Part shown: positions 19,006 through 29,689 of the stretch, piece by piece
Layout of the letters: every line of letters begins with the position of its first letter
How positions within the stretch are numbered: the first letter of the stretch is position 1
Assembly: GCF_001280225.1 (NCBI RefSeq)
Contig: NZ_CP009253.1
Location: forward strand, 496,001 to 560,000
Source of the DNA: Buchnera aphidicola (Aphis glycines)
GTDB taxonomy: Bacteria > Pseudomonadota > Gammaproteobacteria > Enterobacterales > Enterobacteriaceae
Reading direction: 5' to 3'
DNA length: 64,000 bases
Position numbers and translations under genes: made by a program
The notes under the pieces: model-generated
Databases searched by the model: none
Told to the model about the DNA's origin: nothing
The model's input: only the letters and a program-made list of their open reading frames with translations

Positions 19006-20865
19006 ATGATGCAATTTTTTAAAACAAGATCAAAACGTATTGTGATTCAATGTATTTTAGGAATAATTATTTTATCAATAATATTTGGTACGTTAAATAA
19101 TTATATTCATAAAGATACCAAAAAATATGTTGCGGAAGTTAATCAAGAAAAAATTAGTTTCGAAACAATTCAAAATATGTTTAATATCGAACTAAACAAA
19201 AACAAAAAGATACTGAAAAAAAATCTTAATCTAGTTGATAAAAAAACACTGAAACAGAAAATATATAATTATGTATTATCTCAGTTAATCAATAATATTT
19301 TGTTGGAACAATATGCAAAAAATATTGAATTTCACTTAAGTAACAATGCAGTTAAAAAAGTAATATTCAACTCTGATATATTTCAAGAAAATAATAAATT
19401 TAATAATAAAAAATATTTAAACTATTTACAATCACTTAACTTAACAAATAACGAATACATAGAACTAATTAAAAAAAAGTTAAACACAATAAATTTAATT
19501 AATACTATTGCGGAGACAGATTTTATATTAGATAGTGAAAAAAAAAATACACTAAACTTATTAACTCAAAAAAGAACAATTAAAAAAGCTATTTTTAAAA
19601 TTCATTCTATACAAAATCAAAACGTAAATAATATAGAAATTTTGAACTATTTTAAAAAAAATAAAAATAAATTTTATGATCCAGAAAAATTTAAAATTAG
19701 TTATATTCACATAGAACCAAAGCAATTCAATATTAAGTGTAATAATGAAGAAATTAAAAACTGGTATCAAAAAAATCTCAAAAAATATACAACACAAGAA
19801 AAAAGAAATTATAGTATCATTCAGATAAAAACTAAAAAAGAAGCTTTATTGATATTATCACGATTAAAAAAAGGAGAAAATTTTGAAAAAATAGCTAAAG
19901 AAAATTCAATAGACCCAATCTCTTCTAAAAAAGGAGGAAACATCGGATGGATAACAATTAATTCCATGCCTGAAGAAATAAAAAAATCGAATTTAAACAC
20001 AATAAATCAAATTTCTAATATTATTAAATTTAATCATGAATTTTTAATTATTAAATTAAATAACATTCTAGTTAAACAAACAAAAAAAATCTCTGAAGTA
20101 TTCAATATAATTACATCTGAAATAAAACAAAAAAAAGCTTTATCTATTTATTATAATCTAAAAAATAAAATCTTATTGTTATCTAAAACACATAAAGATA
20201 GATTTGATTTAATCGAAAAAAAGATTAATATAAAATCAATAGAAACACCTTGGTTTGATAAATATTCTATCCCAAAAATATTGACAAATACTACATTAAA
20301 AAAAATAATTTTCACACAAGGATTGCTAGATAGAGAAAAAAAAATGAGGTCACATTCAGGGTTAATTGAATTAAAAAATAATCAATTATTTTTATTAACC
20401 ATAAATAATTTTAAAGAAAAAAAATTAAAAAATTTTCAAGCAGTGAAAAAAAATATTATAAAAATTTTAAAATATTCTAAAGCAGTTAAAGAAACCAAAA
20501 AAGCAATAAAACAAGTATTATTTAATTTGAACCATGGAAACCAAGATATTTTAAGAAAAAAAAATATAGTTTTTAACCACTCAGAAATCTTTTCTAGGTA
20601 TGATGATAATCCGATCGTAGATAAAATTTTTTCAATACCATATAAAAATAACGAAAAAAAAATTTATATTATGTACCAAGATAAAAACAAAAATTTTATA
20701 ATTGCATTTATATCAAAAGTATATAATGAAAAATTTTCAAATAATGAAGAAGAAATGATTATAAAATATTTAGAAAAAAATAACATAGAAAAAATATTTA
20801 ATTGTATTATTAAAAATCTTCATAAAAAATCTAAAATTATATATAACCAAATAAAAAACATATAA
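19006..20865 (+). CDS. ppiD: Periplasmic folding chaperone PpiD
   Basis: PpiD is an inner-membrane-anchored periplasmic chaperone near the Sec translocon. The 619 residues (E. coli 623) start with a short cytoplasmic tail and one membrane helix at about 12-32. SurA-like chaperone regions flank a parvulin domain around residues 265-355, seen as the RNYSIIQIKTK and SSKKGGNIGWI segments. The protein is very rich in lysine, asparagine and isoleucine. TAGGA at 18991-18995 is the ribosome site. Ten A at 19538-19547 form a homopolymer within the frame. Confidence 0.93.
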   Translation: MMQFFKTRSKRIVIQCILGIIILSIIFGTLNNYIHKDTKKYVAEVNQEKISFETIQNMFNIELNKNKKILKKNLNLVDKKTLKQKIYNYVLSQLINNILLEQYAKNIEFHLSNNAVKKVIFNSDIFQENNKFNNKKYLNYLQSLNLTNNEYIELIKKKLNTINLINTIAETDFILDSEKKNTLNLLTQKRTIKKAIFKIHSIQNQNVNNIEILNYFKKNKNKFYDPEKFKISYIHIEPKQFNIKCNNEEIKNWYQKNLKKYTTQEKRNYSIIQIKTKKEALLILSRLKKGENFEKIAKENSIDPISSKKGGNIGWITINSMPEEIKKSNLNTINQISNIIKFNHEFLIIKLNNILVKQTKKISEVFNIITSEIKQKKALSIYYNLKNKILLLSKTHKDRFDLIEKKINIKSIETPWFDKYSIPKILTNTTLKKIIFTQGLLDREKKMRSHSGLIELKNNQLFLLTINNFKEKKLKNFQAVKKNIIKILKYSKAVKETKKAIKQVLFNLNHGNQDILRKKNIVFNHSEIFSRYDDNPIVDKIFSIPYKNNEKKIYIMYQDKNKNFIIAFISKVYNEKFSNNEEEMIIKYLEKNNIEKIFNCIIKNLHKKSKIIYNQIKNI

Positions 20866-20926
20866 ATATATACGAAAAAACAAAATATTTTTAAATTCAA
20901 CGTGATAAATACGTTTACAAATATAA

Positions 20927-21637
20927 TTAATCATAAAAATTAAATTTTTTTTTCAATTTTTTCATGTAATATGCAGGATTAGATTTCCATTTATCAAATC
21001 CGTCACGACGAATACAACAGGCTTTACATTGACCACATCCATTACCCACTAAACCTTTATAACAAGTTACTGTATGATTAAAAATAAATTCACTTAAATT
21101 CCAATAATGCGATAAAGACCATATTTCTGCTTTACTTAAATTCATCAAAGGAACTTTAAAATTGATTTGATAATCCATTCCGATTTGAATAACACGATTC
21201 ATAGTTTCAATAAATTCATTTCTACAATCCGGATAACCAGAAAAATCAACAGTATTAACACCTAAAACAACAGAATCAATTTGATTATTAAAAGCGTATA
21301 TAGAAGATAAAGTTAAAAATAAAATATTTCGACCCGGAACAAAAGTACTAGGTAATAAAGGATTTAATTGATGACTACTAAAAATAGAAATATTTTTATC
21401 AGTTAAGCTACTTTTAGCAAGATTTTTTAAAAATTTAATATCTATGAATATATGTTTTTTCACTTTAAAGTATTTTGATATAAAACGAGAAGAATCAATT
21501 TCGGATTTATGTATTTGATCATAATCAAAAGTAATACAATAAATTTCTTTATATAAATGAGAATAATGTATTAAACAGGTTGTTGAATCTTGCCCACCAC
21601 TAAAAACTATTAGTATTTTTTTCTTATTTTTATTCAT
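20927..21637 (-). CDS. queC: 7-cyano-7-deazaguanine synthase QueC
   Basis: QueC makes preQ0 from 7-carboxy-7-deazaguanine with ATP and ammonia, on the way to queuosine in tRNA. The 236 residues (E. coli 231) have the PP-loop SGGQDS near residue 13 and the zinc cysteine cluster CYKGLVGNGCGQCKACC near 193. The position between ppiD and mdlA matches E. coli order with several genes removed. It is divergent from mdlA. Confidence 0.94.
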   Translation of the reverse strand: MNKNKKKILIVFSGGQDSTTCLIHYSHLYKEIYCITFDYDQIHKSEIDSSRFISKYFKVKKHIFIDIKFLKNLAKSSLTDKNISIFSSHQLNPLLPSTFVPGRNILFLTLSSIYAFNNQIDSVVLGVNTVDFSGYPDCRNEFIETMNRVIQIGMDYQINFKVPLMNLSKAEIWSLSHYWNLSEFIFNHTVTCYKGLVGNGCGQCKACCIRRDGFDKWKSNPAYYMKKLKKKFNFYD

Positions 21638-21795
21638 ATTTTATTTTTATATGTTATTTAGAGATATTATAATTAATATTATATATTAAGAACAGAGAAA
21701 AATGTTTTTAATTTATTAGTTTTAAAAATACAGTCAATTAACGATATATAACGTTAAAATATATATTTTTAATATTTACATGCTAGGATTATATT

Positions 21796-23535
21796 GTGAG
21801 ATTGTTTAAACAATTAAAATGGTATTTTATACAAGAATGGAAACGCTATCTAGGATCTATTGTGTTATTAATAATAATAGCATTATTGCAATTAATACCG
21901 CCTAAAATAATTGGAGTTTTAACAGATTTAATTGTCAAAGAAAAGATAAGTGGCATAAAAACAGCACCTTGGATTTTGATAATTTTTTTAATTGCTATTA
22001 CTATATATATATTAAGATATTTATGGAGAATTCTATTATTCGGAGCCTCTTATAATCTCGCAACAGAATTAAGAGTAAAATTTTATTCACATCTAAGCAA
22101 TCAAAGTCAAATATTTTTTTTGAAAAATAGAACTGGAGATTTAATTGCTAGAGCTACAAATGATGTAGATCGTGTTGTATTTGCAGCAGGAGAGGGTGTT
22201 TTAACTCTCATAGATTCATCTATCATGGGTTTATCTGTATTAATTATTATGATTACGCAAATTAGCTGGTTGTTAACAACGATTGCTCTTATACCCATGC
22301 CTATTATGGCAATTTTAATTAAACAATATGGAAGAGAATTACATGATAAATTTAGAAAATCACAAGATTTATTTTCTTTATTAAATAACCACACACAAGA
22401 AATATTAACCAGTATTCGAATGATTCGATCATTTGGATTAGAAAAAAATCAATTAAAAAAATTTAATAAAATTGTCAATGAAGCTGGAAAAAAAAATATG
22501 CAAGTAGCAGAAATAGATGCACGTTTTGATCCGGTTATTTACTTATCAGTAGCATTTTCTAATGTTCTAGCTATTACCGTAGGTGGGTATTTAGTATGGA
22601 ATCAAACGATCACAATAGGCCAATTAACAAGTTTTGTCATGTACTTAGGTTTAATGATTTGGCCAATGTTAGCACTAGCATGGATGTTTAATATTGTTGA
22701 AAGAGGTAGTGCAGCATGGGAAAGAATTTATTTAATTATTAATAAAAAACTATACATTGAAGATGGCAAGAAAACTATATCTAACATTGCAAAAATAATA
22801 CATGTTCATATTGATTCTTTTTTTTATCCGAAAAGTAATATTGCATCTTTAAAAAAAATTCATTTTACTCTTTTACCAGGAAAAACTTTAGGTATTTGCG
22901 GGCCAACTGGTTCTGGAAAAAGCACTTTGTTGAAATTAATCCAAAGACAATTTAAAATTACTAAAGGAGAAATAACTTATGATTCAATTCCATTGTTACA
23001 ATTCAAAGTCGATCATTGGCGAAGTAAAATTTCTGTTGTGAATCAAACTGCATTTTTATTTTCAGATAATATATATAATAATATTGCTTTAGGAAAACCA
23101 AACGCTTCTAAAAACGAAGTCGAGACAGCAGCAAAATTAGCAGACATACATAAAGATATCATATGCTTACCTAAGGGATACCAAACAGAAGTTGGAGAGC
23201 GTGGAGTAATGTTATCTGGTGGTCAAAAACAGCGCATTTCTATAGCTCGAGCGCTATTATTAAATACAGAAATATTAATTTTAGATGATGCTTTATCTGC
23301 AGTAGATGGAAACACTGAAAATAATATTTTAAATAACTTACAAAAATGGAAACAAACTAGATGTTCGATAATAATCGTAGCGCACCGTTTATCTGGATTA
23401 ATTAAATCAGATGAAATCATTGTTATTAAAAAAGGTACAATTATTCAAAAAGGAACTCATAAAAAATTAATAAAAGAACAAAATTGGTATCAATCTGTAT
23501 ATAACCAACAAAACAAAAAAATTGAGGATAATTAA
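21796..23535 (+). CDS. mdlA: ABC exporter half-transporter MdlA
   Basis: MdlA is one half of a heterodimeric multidrug-type ABC exporter; the natural substrate is unknown. The 579 residues (E. coli 590) have six membrane helices to about residue 300, then a nucleotide-binding domain with Walker [10 protein letters not shown], signature LSGGQKQR, Walker [12 protein letters not shown] and the H-loop VAHRLSG. The residue after Walker B is Asp, not the usual catalytic Glu, as I recall for E. coli MdlA too, so one ATP site is probably degenerate. It begins at GTG 21796 with TAGGA eight bases before. mdlB follows after 22 bases. Confidence 0.95.
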   Translation: MRLFKQLKWYFIQEWKRYLGSIVLLIIIALLQLIPPKIIGVLTDLIVKEKISGIKTAPWILIIFLIAITIYILRYLWRILLFGASYNLATELRVKFYSHLSNQSQIFFLKNRTGDLIARATNDVDRVVFAAGEGVLTLIDSSIMGLSVLIIMITQISWLLTTIALIPMPIMAILIKQYGRELHDKFRKSQDLFSLLNNHTQEILTSIRMIRSFGLEKNQLKKFNKIVNEAGKKNMQVAEIDARFDPVIYLSVAFSNVLAITVGGYLVWNQTITIGQLTSFVMYLGLMIWPMLALAWMFNIVERGSAAWERIYLIINKKLYIEDGKKTISNIAKIIHVHIDSFFYPKSNIASLKKIHFTLLPGKTLGICGPTGSGKSTLLKLIQRQFKITKGEITYDSIPLLQFKVDHWRSKISVVNQTAFLFSDNIYNNIALGKPNASKNEVETAAKLADIHKDIICLPKGYQTEVGERGVMLSGGQKQRISIARALLLNTEILILDDALSAVDGNTENNILNNLQKWKQTRCSIIIVAHRLSGLIKSDEIIVIKKGTIIQKGTHKKLIKEQNWYQSVYNQQNKKIEDN

Positions 23536-23557
23536 GAATAGATGAGAAATTTATAAC

Positions 23558-25300
23558 ATGAATCATTTCATAGAATTTTGGCCAATTTTAAAGCGTTTAA
23601 TAGAATATACAATACCTTGGAAAAAAAAAATTATATTAGCGTTTTTTTTGCTTTTAAGTGGCTCAACTGCAGAAGTATTAGGGCCAATTTTAATTAGTTA
23701 CTTTATTAATAATATTTTATATAAACATCAATTTCATTTCCAATTAACACTTGTAATTTTAATTTCATTTATCATACTACAGGTAGTAGCAGTTTTTTTA
23801 AATTATTTTCAAAGCATTTATTTTAATAAAATCGCTGTAAGAGTAATTAATAAATTACGAAATGATGTTATGAATGCAGCTATAAAACAACCTATTTTTG
23901 AATTTGACTTACAACCTGTTGGTCAAATAATTTCTAAAGTCACGAACGATACCGAAGTGATTAAAGAATTATATGACACTGTGATACCTAATTTATCTCG
24001 AAGCATAACATTAATTGTAATTATATTATTTGCAATGTTTACCTTGGAATGGCGTATGGCAATAATTGCAACTTTTATTATACCATTAGTAATAATTGTT
24101 ATGTCCATTTATCAATACTATAGCACTCCGTTACTTAGAAACGTTAGATATTATTTAGCCAACATTAACAATAAATTTAATGAAATAATTAATGGAATGA
24201 ATGTTATTCAGCAATTTAGACAAGAACATAGATTTAAAAAAAATATTCAAAACAGTAGTCAATTGCATTATTCCGCACGTATGAAAATATTAAAATTAGA
24301 TGGTTTTCTACTTCGACCATTACTAAGTTTAATATCATCTTTAGTATTATGTAGTTTTATTTTTTCATTTAGTTGCTTAACCCATAAAATACCTGAAATA
24401 GGTATATTATATGCTTTTATTACATATTTAGGGCGTCTTAATGAACCCTTAATTTCAATAACGATTCAACAATCTATATTACAACAAGCAATTGTAGCTG
24501 GAGAAAGAATATTTTCTCTTATAGATTCAAAAAAACAAGAATATGGAAAAAATAAAAAAAAAATAAAAATTGGAAAAATTAATATTAAAAATCTTACATT
24601 TAGCTATATAAAAAACCAAAACCATATACTTAATAATATTAATATAAATATTCCATCTAAAAGTTTTGTTGCATTTGTAGGTCAAACAGGTAGTGGAAAA
24701 AGTACTTTAGCTAATTTACTAATGGGACATTATCCAATTCAACATGGTCAAATATACCTTGATGAAAAACCTATTAGTTCTATCAGTCATGATATTTTAA
24801 GAGAAACTATATTAATAGTGCAACAAGATCCAATAATTTTCGCAGATACTTTTTTTGCAAATATTACATTAGGAAGAAAAATATCAGAAGATAAAATATG
24901 GAAAATATTGAAAATTGTTAATCTTTTTTCTTTAGTCAAATCTATGCCAAAAGGTTTGTATTCTATGTTAGGAGAGGAAGGTAATACTTTATCTTCAGGA
25001 CAAAAACAGTTACTATCTATTGCTAGAATACTTACAAAACATCCTAAGATACTTATATTAGACGAAGCAACTGCTAATATTGATTCTGAAACAGAAAAAT
25101 TAATTCAAAAAACTTTAACTGCTATCAAAAAAAACACAACATTAATTGTTATAGCGCATAGACTATCTACAATAGTTGATGCAGATTTCATTGTAGTATT
25201 AGATAAAGGAAAAGTTGTAGAGTTGGGAACTCATAAAGAATTGCTCAAAATAAAAGGTTATTATTCAAACATGTATAATTTTCAATTATCTAAATATTAA
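23558..25300 (+). CDS. mdlB: ABC exporter half-transporter MdlB
   Basis: MdlB is the partner of MdlA. The 580 residues (E. coli 593) have six membrane helices and a nucleotide-binding domain with Walker A GQTGSGKST, signature LSSGQKQLLS, Walker B LILDEATANID with the catalytic Glu, and H-loop IAHRLST. The second signature Gly is replaced by Ser; E. coli also varies here. A run of ten A at 23621-23630 lies early in the frame. The gene is followed, on the other strand, by the 4.5S RNA. Confidence 0.95.
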   Translation: MNHFIEFWPILKRLIEYTIPWKKKIILAFFLLLSGSTAEVLGPILISYFINNILYKHQFHFQLTLVILISFIILQVVAVFLNYFQSIYFNKIAVRVINKLRNDVMNAAIKQPIFEFDLQPVGQIISKVTNDTEVIKELYDTVIPNLSRSITLIVIILFAMFTLEWRMAIIATFIIPLVIIVMSIYQYYSTPLLRNVRYYLANINNKFNEIINGMNVIQQFRQEHRFKKNIQNSSQLHYSARMKILKLDGFLLRPLLSLISSLVLCSFIFSFSCLTHKIPEIGILYAFITYLGRLNEPLISITIQQSILQQAIVAGERIFSLIDSKKQEYGKNKKKIKIGKINIKNLTFSYIKNQNHILNNININIPSKSFVAFVGQTGSGKSTLANLLMGHYPIQHGQIYLDEKPISSISHDILRETILIVQQDPIIFADTFFANITLGRKISEDKIWKILKIVNLFSLVKSMPKGLYSMLGEEGNTLSSGQKQLLSIARILTKHPKILILDEATANIDSETEKLIQKTLTAIKKNTTLIVIAHRLSTIVDADFIVVLDKGKVVELGTHKELLKIKGYYSNMYNFQLSKY

Positions 25301-25313
25301 AATATTTTATTTT

Positions 25314-25424
25314 AGAAGATCCTGTTAGTTATAACTAAACACCTGCATGCATTGATTTAGCTGCTTCTTTCCAGATCTGACTCATTGTTCAACTTAACAG
25401 TGTTTAGGTCTAACAGAATCTTCT
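25314..25424 (-). ncRNA. ffs: 4.5S signal recognition particle RNA
   Basis: This RNA binds Ffh and targets nascent membrane proteins. On the minus strand the centre reads GTCAGATCTGGAAAGAAGC then AGC, matching the conserved Ffh-binding loop with its GGAA tetraloop. The ends pair fully: AGAAGAT..CTGTTAG at the 5' end with CTAACAG..ATCTTCT at the 3' end. That gives a hairpin of about 111 bases, close to E. coli 4.5S RNA (114). Exact ends are estimated from the stem. Confidence 0.92.
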
Positions 25425-25427
25425 GTA

Positions 25428-25433
25428 ATTATA
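25428..25433 (-). promoter_or_regulatory. Candidate -10 box of ffs
   Basis: The minus strand has a perfect TATAAT at 25433-25428, three bases before the paired 5' end of the RNA. No strong -35 is visible; TTCAA-like sequence lies at about the right distance. The closeness suggests transcription starts a few bases inside the stem I drew. Confidence 0.4.
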
Positions 25434-25552
25434 GTATTAATATAAAAAAATTGAATTTCACATTTTACACACTAAAAATATAATTTACAACTAATATTTA
25501 AAAAATTTTAACTTCAAAAATAAACTGATATTACTAATGATCTTTAAAAAAT

Positions 25553-26647
25553 ATGAACTATCAAATAATAGCAAGAAAATATCGCCCTCAATCCTTTAAA
25601 GAAATTATTGGTCAAAAACATATTGTTACTGCAATATGCAATGCTATTTGCATGAAAAAAATACATCATGCATGGTTGCTGTCCGGAACTAGGGGTGTAG
25701 GAAAAACTACTATTGGTCGGTTATTGGCTAAAAGTTTAAATTGTCAAAAAAATATCAGCTCTACTTCTTGCAGAAAATGTAATAATTGTAAAGAAATAGA
25801 AACAGGAACTTCAATAGATTTTATTGAAATCGATGCAGCTTCAAGAACAAAAATAGAAGAAATGAGAGAAATATTAGATAATATTTATTATTCTCCAAGC
25901 AAAAGTAGATTTAAAATATATTTAATTGATGAAGTACATATGCTTTCTCGACATAGTTTTAATGCACTTTTAAAAACGTTAGAAGAACCACCTAAACATG
26001 TTAAATTTATTTTGGCAACAACAAATATAGAAAAAATACCTAAAACTATTCTCTCTCGTTGCTTATGTTTTAAATTAAATATACTATCTGAACAAGATAT
26101 TTGCAATTATTTAAAGTTTGTTTTAAAAAATGAAAATATTAATTTTGATCTAGATGCTTTAAAAATAATCTCTGAATATTCTAAAGGTAGTATGCGAGAT
26201 GGATTAAATTTATTAGAACATGCTATTAGCTTCAGTAAAAATAACGTTAATTTAAAGAAAGTTAATATAATGTTAGGTATTCCAAATAAAAAAAATATTT
26301 ATTTATTAACTCAATATTTATTAGAAAAAGACCATAAAAAAATGATGTTTTTATTAAATAAAATGGATAAGATAAATATAGAATGGGAAAATATTCTAAT
26401 AGAAATGTTGCGCATATTATATCATATTGCTATGAAACAAATATATTCATTAAAATGGAACGATAACATTCATAACAACTATCAACACAACGTTCAAGAC
26501 ATAGTATATAACGGAAATAAAAAAGATATTCAAATATGTTATAAAATTTTATTAAATGGAAGAAAAAGACTAATTTTTTCACCTAATCATAAAATAGGTG
26601 TAACAATGACTTTACTTCAAGCAATTACGGAAATGAAAAATAAATAA
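25553..26647 (+). CDS. dnaX: DNA polymerase III clamp-loader subunit DnaX, short form
   Basis: DnaX is the ATPase of the clamp loader that places the beta clamp on DNA. The 364 residues hold Walker [13 protein letters not shown], the zinc module with four cysteines near 64-79, Walker B LIDEVHML and the SRC motif. E. coli tau is 643 residues and its frameshift product gamma is 431. This frame ends after domain III, followed by two stops (TAATAA), so the DnaB-binding and alpha-binding domains of tau are absent. ybaB follows after 47 bases, as in E. coli. Confidence 0.95.
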   Translation: MNYQIIARKYRPQSFKEIIGQKHIVTAICNAICMKKIHHAWLLSGTRGVGKTTIGRLLAKSLNCQKNISSTSCRKCNNCKEIETGTSIDFIEIDAASRTKIEEMREILDNIYYSPSKSRFKIYLIDEVHMLSRHSFNALLKTLEEPPKHVKFILATTNIEKIPKTILSRCLCFKLNILSEQDICNYLKFVLKNENINFDLDALKIISEYSKGSMRDGLNLLEHAISFSKNNVNLKKVNIMLGIPNKKNIYLLTQYLLEKDHKKMMFLLNKMDKINIEWENILIEMLRILYHIAMKQIYSLKWNDNIHNNYQHNVQDIVYNGNKKDIQICYKILLNGRKRLIFSPNHKIGVTMTLLQAITEMKNK

Positions 26648-26694
26648 TAATTTTTTATTTAAATATTTATAAAAATTTCACAAGTGAGAAAAAT

Positions 26695-27027
26695 ATGTTT
26701 AGTAAAGGTGGGTTAGGTAATTTAATGAAACAAGCTCAACAAATGCAAGAAAAAATGACAAAAGTACAAGAAGAAATAGCTAAAATAGAAGTTACAGGTG
26801 AAGCGGGCGCAGGATTAGTCAAAGTAACTATTAATGGATCACATAACTGTAAACGTGTTGAAATAGATCCAAGCTTATTAAAAGATGATGATAAAGATAT
26901 GATAGAAGATTTAGCAGCTGCTGCGTTTAATGATGCAACTAGAAGAATCTCTGAAGTACAAAAGAAAAAGATGTCCGCTATATCGACAGGAATGCAACTT
27001 CCACCTGGATTTAATATGCCAATATAA
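26695..27027 (+). CDS. ybaB: YbaB/EbfC family nucleoid-associated protein
   Basis: This small DNA-binding protein is of uncertain role; relatives bind DNA as dimers. The 110 residues (E. coli 109) include [14 protein letters not shown] at the start, [20 protein letters not shown] in the middle as the family core, and the PPGFNMPI end. AAGTGAGA precedes the ATG. It keeps its usual place between dnaX and htpG, with recR lost. Confidence 0.95.
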   Translation: MFSKGGLGNLMKQAQQMQEKMTKVQEEIAKIEVTGEAGAGLVKVTINGSHNCKRVEIDPSLLKDDDKDMIEDLAAAAFNDATRRISEVQKKKMSAISTGMQLPPGFNMPI

Positions 27028-27092
27028 ACTGCAAATATTTAAAATAAATTTTAAAAAATATTTTATATTTTCAATTAATTAAGGATTAAATT

Positions 27093-28967
27093 ATGAATAT
27101 AATGAAAAAGGAAACGTATAATTTTCAGTCTGAAGTAAAACAACTATTACATTTAATGGTTCATTCTTTATATTCAAATAAAGAAATTTTTTTAAGAGAA
27201 TTAATATCTAACGCATCAGATGCAATAGATAAATTACGATTTGAATCCATATCATCACCAGAATTGTTTAATAAAGCGCCAAAAATTCAAATTTCTATTA
27301 ATAAATCACAAAGAACACTAGTGATTAGTGATAATGGAATTGGAATGACACGTAAAGATATAATTGAAAATTTAGGAACAATTGCAAAATCAGGAACAAA
27401 AACATTTTTGCAGTCTTTAGAAGGAAAAAAAAATAATATACAAAATGAATTAATAGGTCAATTTGGAGTTGGTTTTTACTCATCTTTTATAGTTTCAGAT
27501 AAAGTATTAGTAAGAACAAAATTTGCTGGAAATAAATCTAATGATGGAATATTATGGGAATCTTCAGGAGAAGGGGAATATAATATTGAAAACATTGTAA
27601 AAAAAACACAAGGTACAGAAATTACATTGTTCTTAAAGAAAAAAGAAGATGAGTTTTTAGAAACATGGAAAATTAAAAGTATTGTTAATAAGTATTCTGA
27701 TCATATTACTGTACCAGTAGAAATACAAATATATGATGAAAAAAATAAAACATATTTTTGGGAACAAATCAATAAAGCTCAAGCACTATGGACCAAGAAA
27801 AAATCATCTATTAACGAAAAAGAATATCAAGAATTTTATAAATATTTAACTAATGATCAAAATAATCCTATTGCATGGAGTCATAATCACGTAGAAGGTA
27901 ATCATGAATATATTAGTTTATTATATATTCCAGAAAAAGCAGCGTGGGATATTTGGAATCGAGAAAATAAAAATGGTTTAAAATTATACGTAAAACGTGT
28001 TTATATTATGGATAATTCTCAAGAATTCTTACCGAACTATCTTAGATTTATTAGAGGAATAATAGATTCGAATAATTTACCTTTAAACATTTCTAGAGAA
28101 ATATTACAAAATAATTCTATCACTCACAATCTAAAAAAAGCATTAACAAAAAAATCGTTACAAATGTTAGATAAATTATCTAAAAATGATCATGAAAAAT
28201 ATCAATCTTTTTGGAATCAGTTTGGTTTAGTTTTAAAAGAAGGTCCTGCAGAAGACAGTGAAAACTTGAATTTAATAGCTAATCTTTTACGATTCACATC
28301 AACTAAAAATAATAGTTCAGAACAAACAGTATCATTAACACAATATGTATCTAATATGATTGAAAAACAAGAAAAAATATATTATATCACTGCTGATAGT
28401 TATATATCTGCTAAAAACAGTCCTCATCTTGAATTATTTAATAAAAAAAATATTGATGTTTTATTGTTATCAGATAGAATTGATGAGTGGATGATGAATT
28501 ATCTTGTTGAGTTTGAAGGTAAAAAGTTTCAATCTATTAGTAAAGAAGATGCTTCATTAAATAACCTTATAAAAGAAAAAATAATAGAAAAAGAAAAAAC
28601 ATCGCAAGATACAATCAATTTTTTAAACAAAGTTAAGAAAGTACTAGGCGATAAAGTCAAATCTGTTAGATTAACAAACAGATTAACAGATACTCCATGC
28701 ATTGTATTAAGTGATTCAAATGAAATGAGCACGCAAATGGCTAAACTTTTTACTGCTGCAGGTCAATCTGTTCCCGAATTAAAATATATATTTGAGATTA
28801 ATCCAAAACATGAGTTAATCAAAAAAATATGCAAAATTAGTGATAATAAAATGTTTGAAGAATGGATCAAACTATTGTTAGATCAATCGTTATTAGCTGA
28901 AAAAGGTAATCTAGATAACCCCCATGAATTCATTTCTAGAATGAATAAATTATTTATAGAATTATAA
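27093..28967 (+). CDS. htpG: Chaperone HtpG (bacterial Hsp90)
   Basis: HtpG is the bacterial Hsp90, an ATP-driven homodimeric chaperone. It has 624 residues, equal to E. coli. The N-terminal GHKL ATPase has [16 protein letters not shown] with the ATP-contacting Asn and Glu, DNGIGM, and [11 protein letters not shown]. The middle domain includes the [12 protein letters not shown] loop with the catalytic Arg. AAGGA at 27081-27085 fits ATG 27093; a second ATG at 27102 would also be near the E. coli start. The frame is fully intact. Confidence 0.96.
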   Translation: MNIMKKETYNFQSEVKQLLHLMVHSLYSNKEIFLRELISNASDAIDKLRFESISSPELFNKAPKIQISINKSQRTLVISDNGIGMTRKDIIENLGTIAKSGTKTFLQSLEGKKNNIQNELIGQFGVGFYSSFIVSDKVLVRTKFAGNKSNDGILWESSGEGEYNIENIVKKTQGTEITLFLKKKEDEFLETWKIKSIVNKYSDHITVPVEIQIYDEKNKTYFWEQINKAQALWTKKKSSINEKEYQEFYKYLTNDQNNPIAWSHNHVEGNHEYISLLYIPEKAAWDIWNRENKNGLKLYVKRVYIMDNSQEFLPNYLRFIRGIIDSNNLPLNISREILQNNSITHNLKKALTKKSLQMLDKLSKNDHEKYQSFWNQFGLVLKEGPAEDSENLNLIANLLRFTSTKNNSSEQTVSLTQYVSNMIEKQEKIYYITADSYISAKNSPHLELFNKKNIDVLLLSDRIDEWMMNYLVEFEGKKFQSISKEDASLNNLIKEKIIEKEKTSQDTINFLNKVKKVLGDKVKSVRLTNRLTDTPCIVLSDSNEMSTQMAKLFTAAGQSVPELKYIFEINPKHELIKKICKISDNKMFEEWIKLLLDQSLLAEKGNLDNPHEFISRMNKLFIEL

Positions 28968-28973
28968 AAATAT

Positions 28974-28998
28974 GATTACTACTTCTATAGTAGTAATC
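28974..28998 (+). terminator. Hairpin between htpG and adk
   Basis: A perfect nine-base stem GATTACTAC/GTAGTAATC encloses TTCTATA. It begins six bases after the htpG stop and ends 29 bases before adk. There is no clear T run after it, so it may be a terminator, an attenuator or an mRNA 3' stabiliser. Confidence 0.45.
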
Positions 28999-29027
28999 TA
29001 AATATTACAACTATTTCAAAAAAAACT

Positions 29028-29681
29028 ATGCATATTATTTTATTAGGCGCTCCAGGTACTGGAAAAGGCACTCAATCTAAAATTATTTCAAAAGAATATA
29101 AAATCCAACAAATATCTACAGGAGATATATTACGTAAAAATATTGAATCAAAAAATAAAATTGGAAAAAAAATATATAATATTTTAAAAAATGGAGAATT
29201 AGTTTCAGATAATATTGTTTGTGATCTTCTTTATAAAGAAATAAAAAAAGAACAATATATTAAAGGTTTTCTATTAGATGGGTTCCCTAGAACAATCGAA
29301 CAAGCAAAATATATATCAAGTTTAAATATTAAGATAGACTTTATTTTTGAACTTATTGTTCCCGACGAATTAATATTCAAAAGAATATCAGGAAGAAGAA
29401 TACATGTACAATCAGGAAGAACTTATCATATTAATTTTAACCCTCCAAAAGAACAAGGGAAAGATGATATTACAAAAGAACCACTTGTTATTAGAGAAGA
29501 TGATACTATTGAAAGTATTAAAAATAGACTTGAAAATTATAAAGAAAATCATAAAAAATTAAATGAATATTATTTAAAAGAAAAAAAATTAAAAAAATTA
29601 AAATTTTTTCAACTCGACGGAACAAAAAAACCTGATATTATTTATAATAAAATAGAAAAAATAATAGCAAGTAAAAACTAA
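29028..29681 (+). CDS. adk: Adenylate kinase
   Basis: Adk interconverts ATP, AMP and ADP and is essential for nucleotide balance. The 217 residues (E. coli 214) have the P-loop GAPGTGKGTQ at 7-16, the AMP-binding STGDILR and LDGFPRT segments, and the LID segment GRRIHVQSGRTYH near 123. The LID lacks zinc cysteines, as in E. coli. It converges with tRNA-Arg eight bases downstream. Confidence 0.96.
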   Translation: MHIILLGAPGTGKGTQSKIISKEYKIQQISTGDILRKNIESKNKIGKKIYNILKNGELVSDNIVCDLLYKEIKKEQYIKGFLLDGFPRTIEQAKYISSLNIKIDFIFELIVPDELIFKRISGRRIHVQSGRTYHINFNPPKEQGKDDITKEPLVIREDDTIESIKNRLENYKENHKKLNEYYLKEKKLKKLKFFQLDGTKKPDIIYNKIEKIIASKN

Positions 29682-29689
29682 TGAATTTT

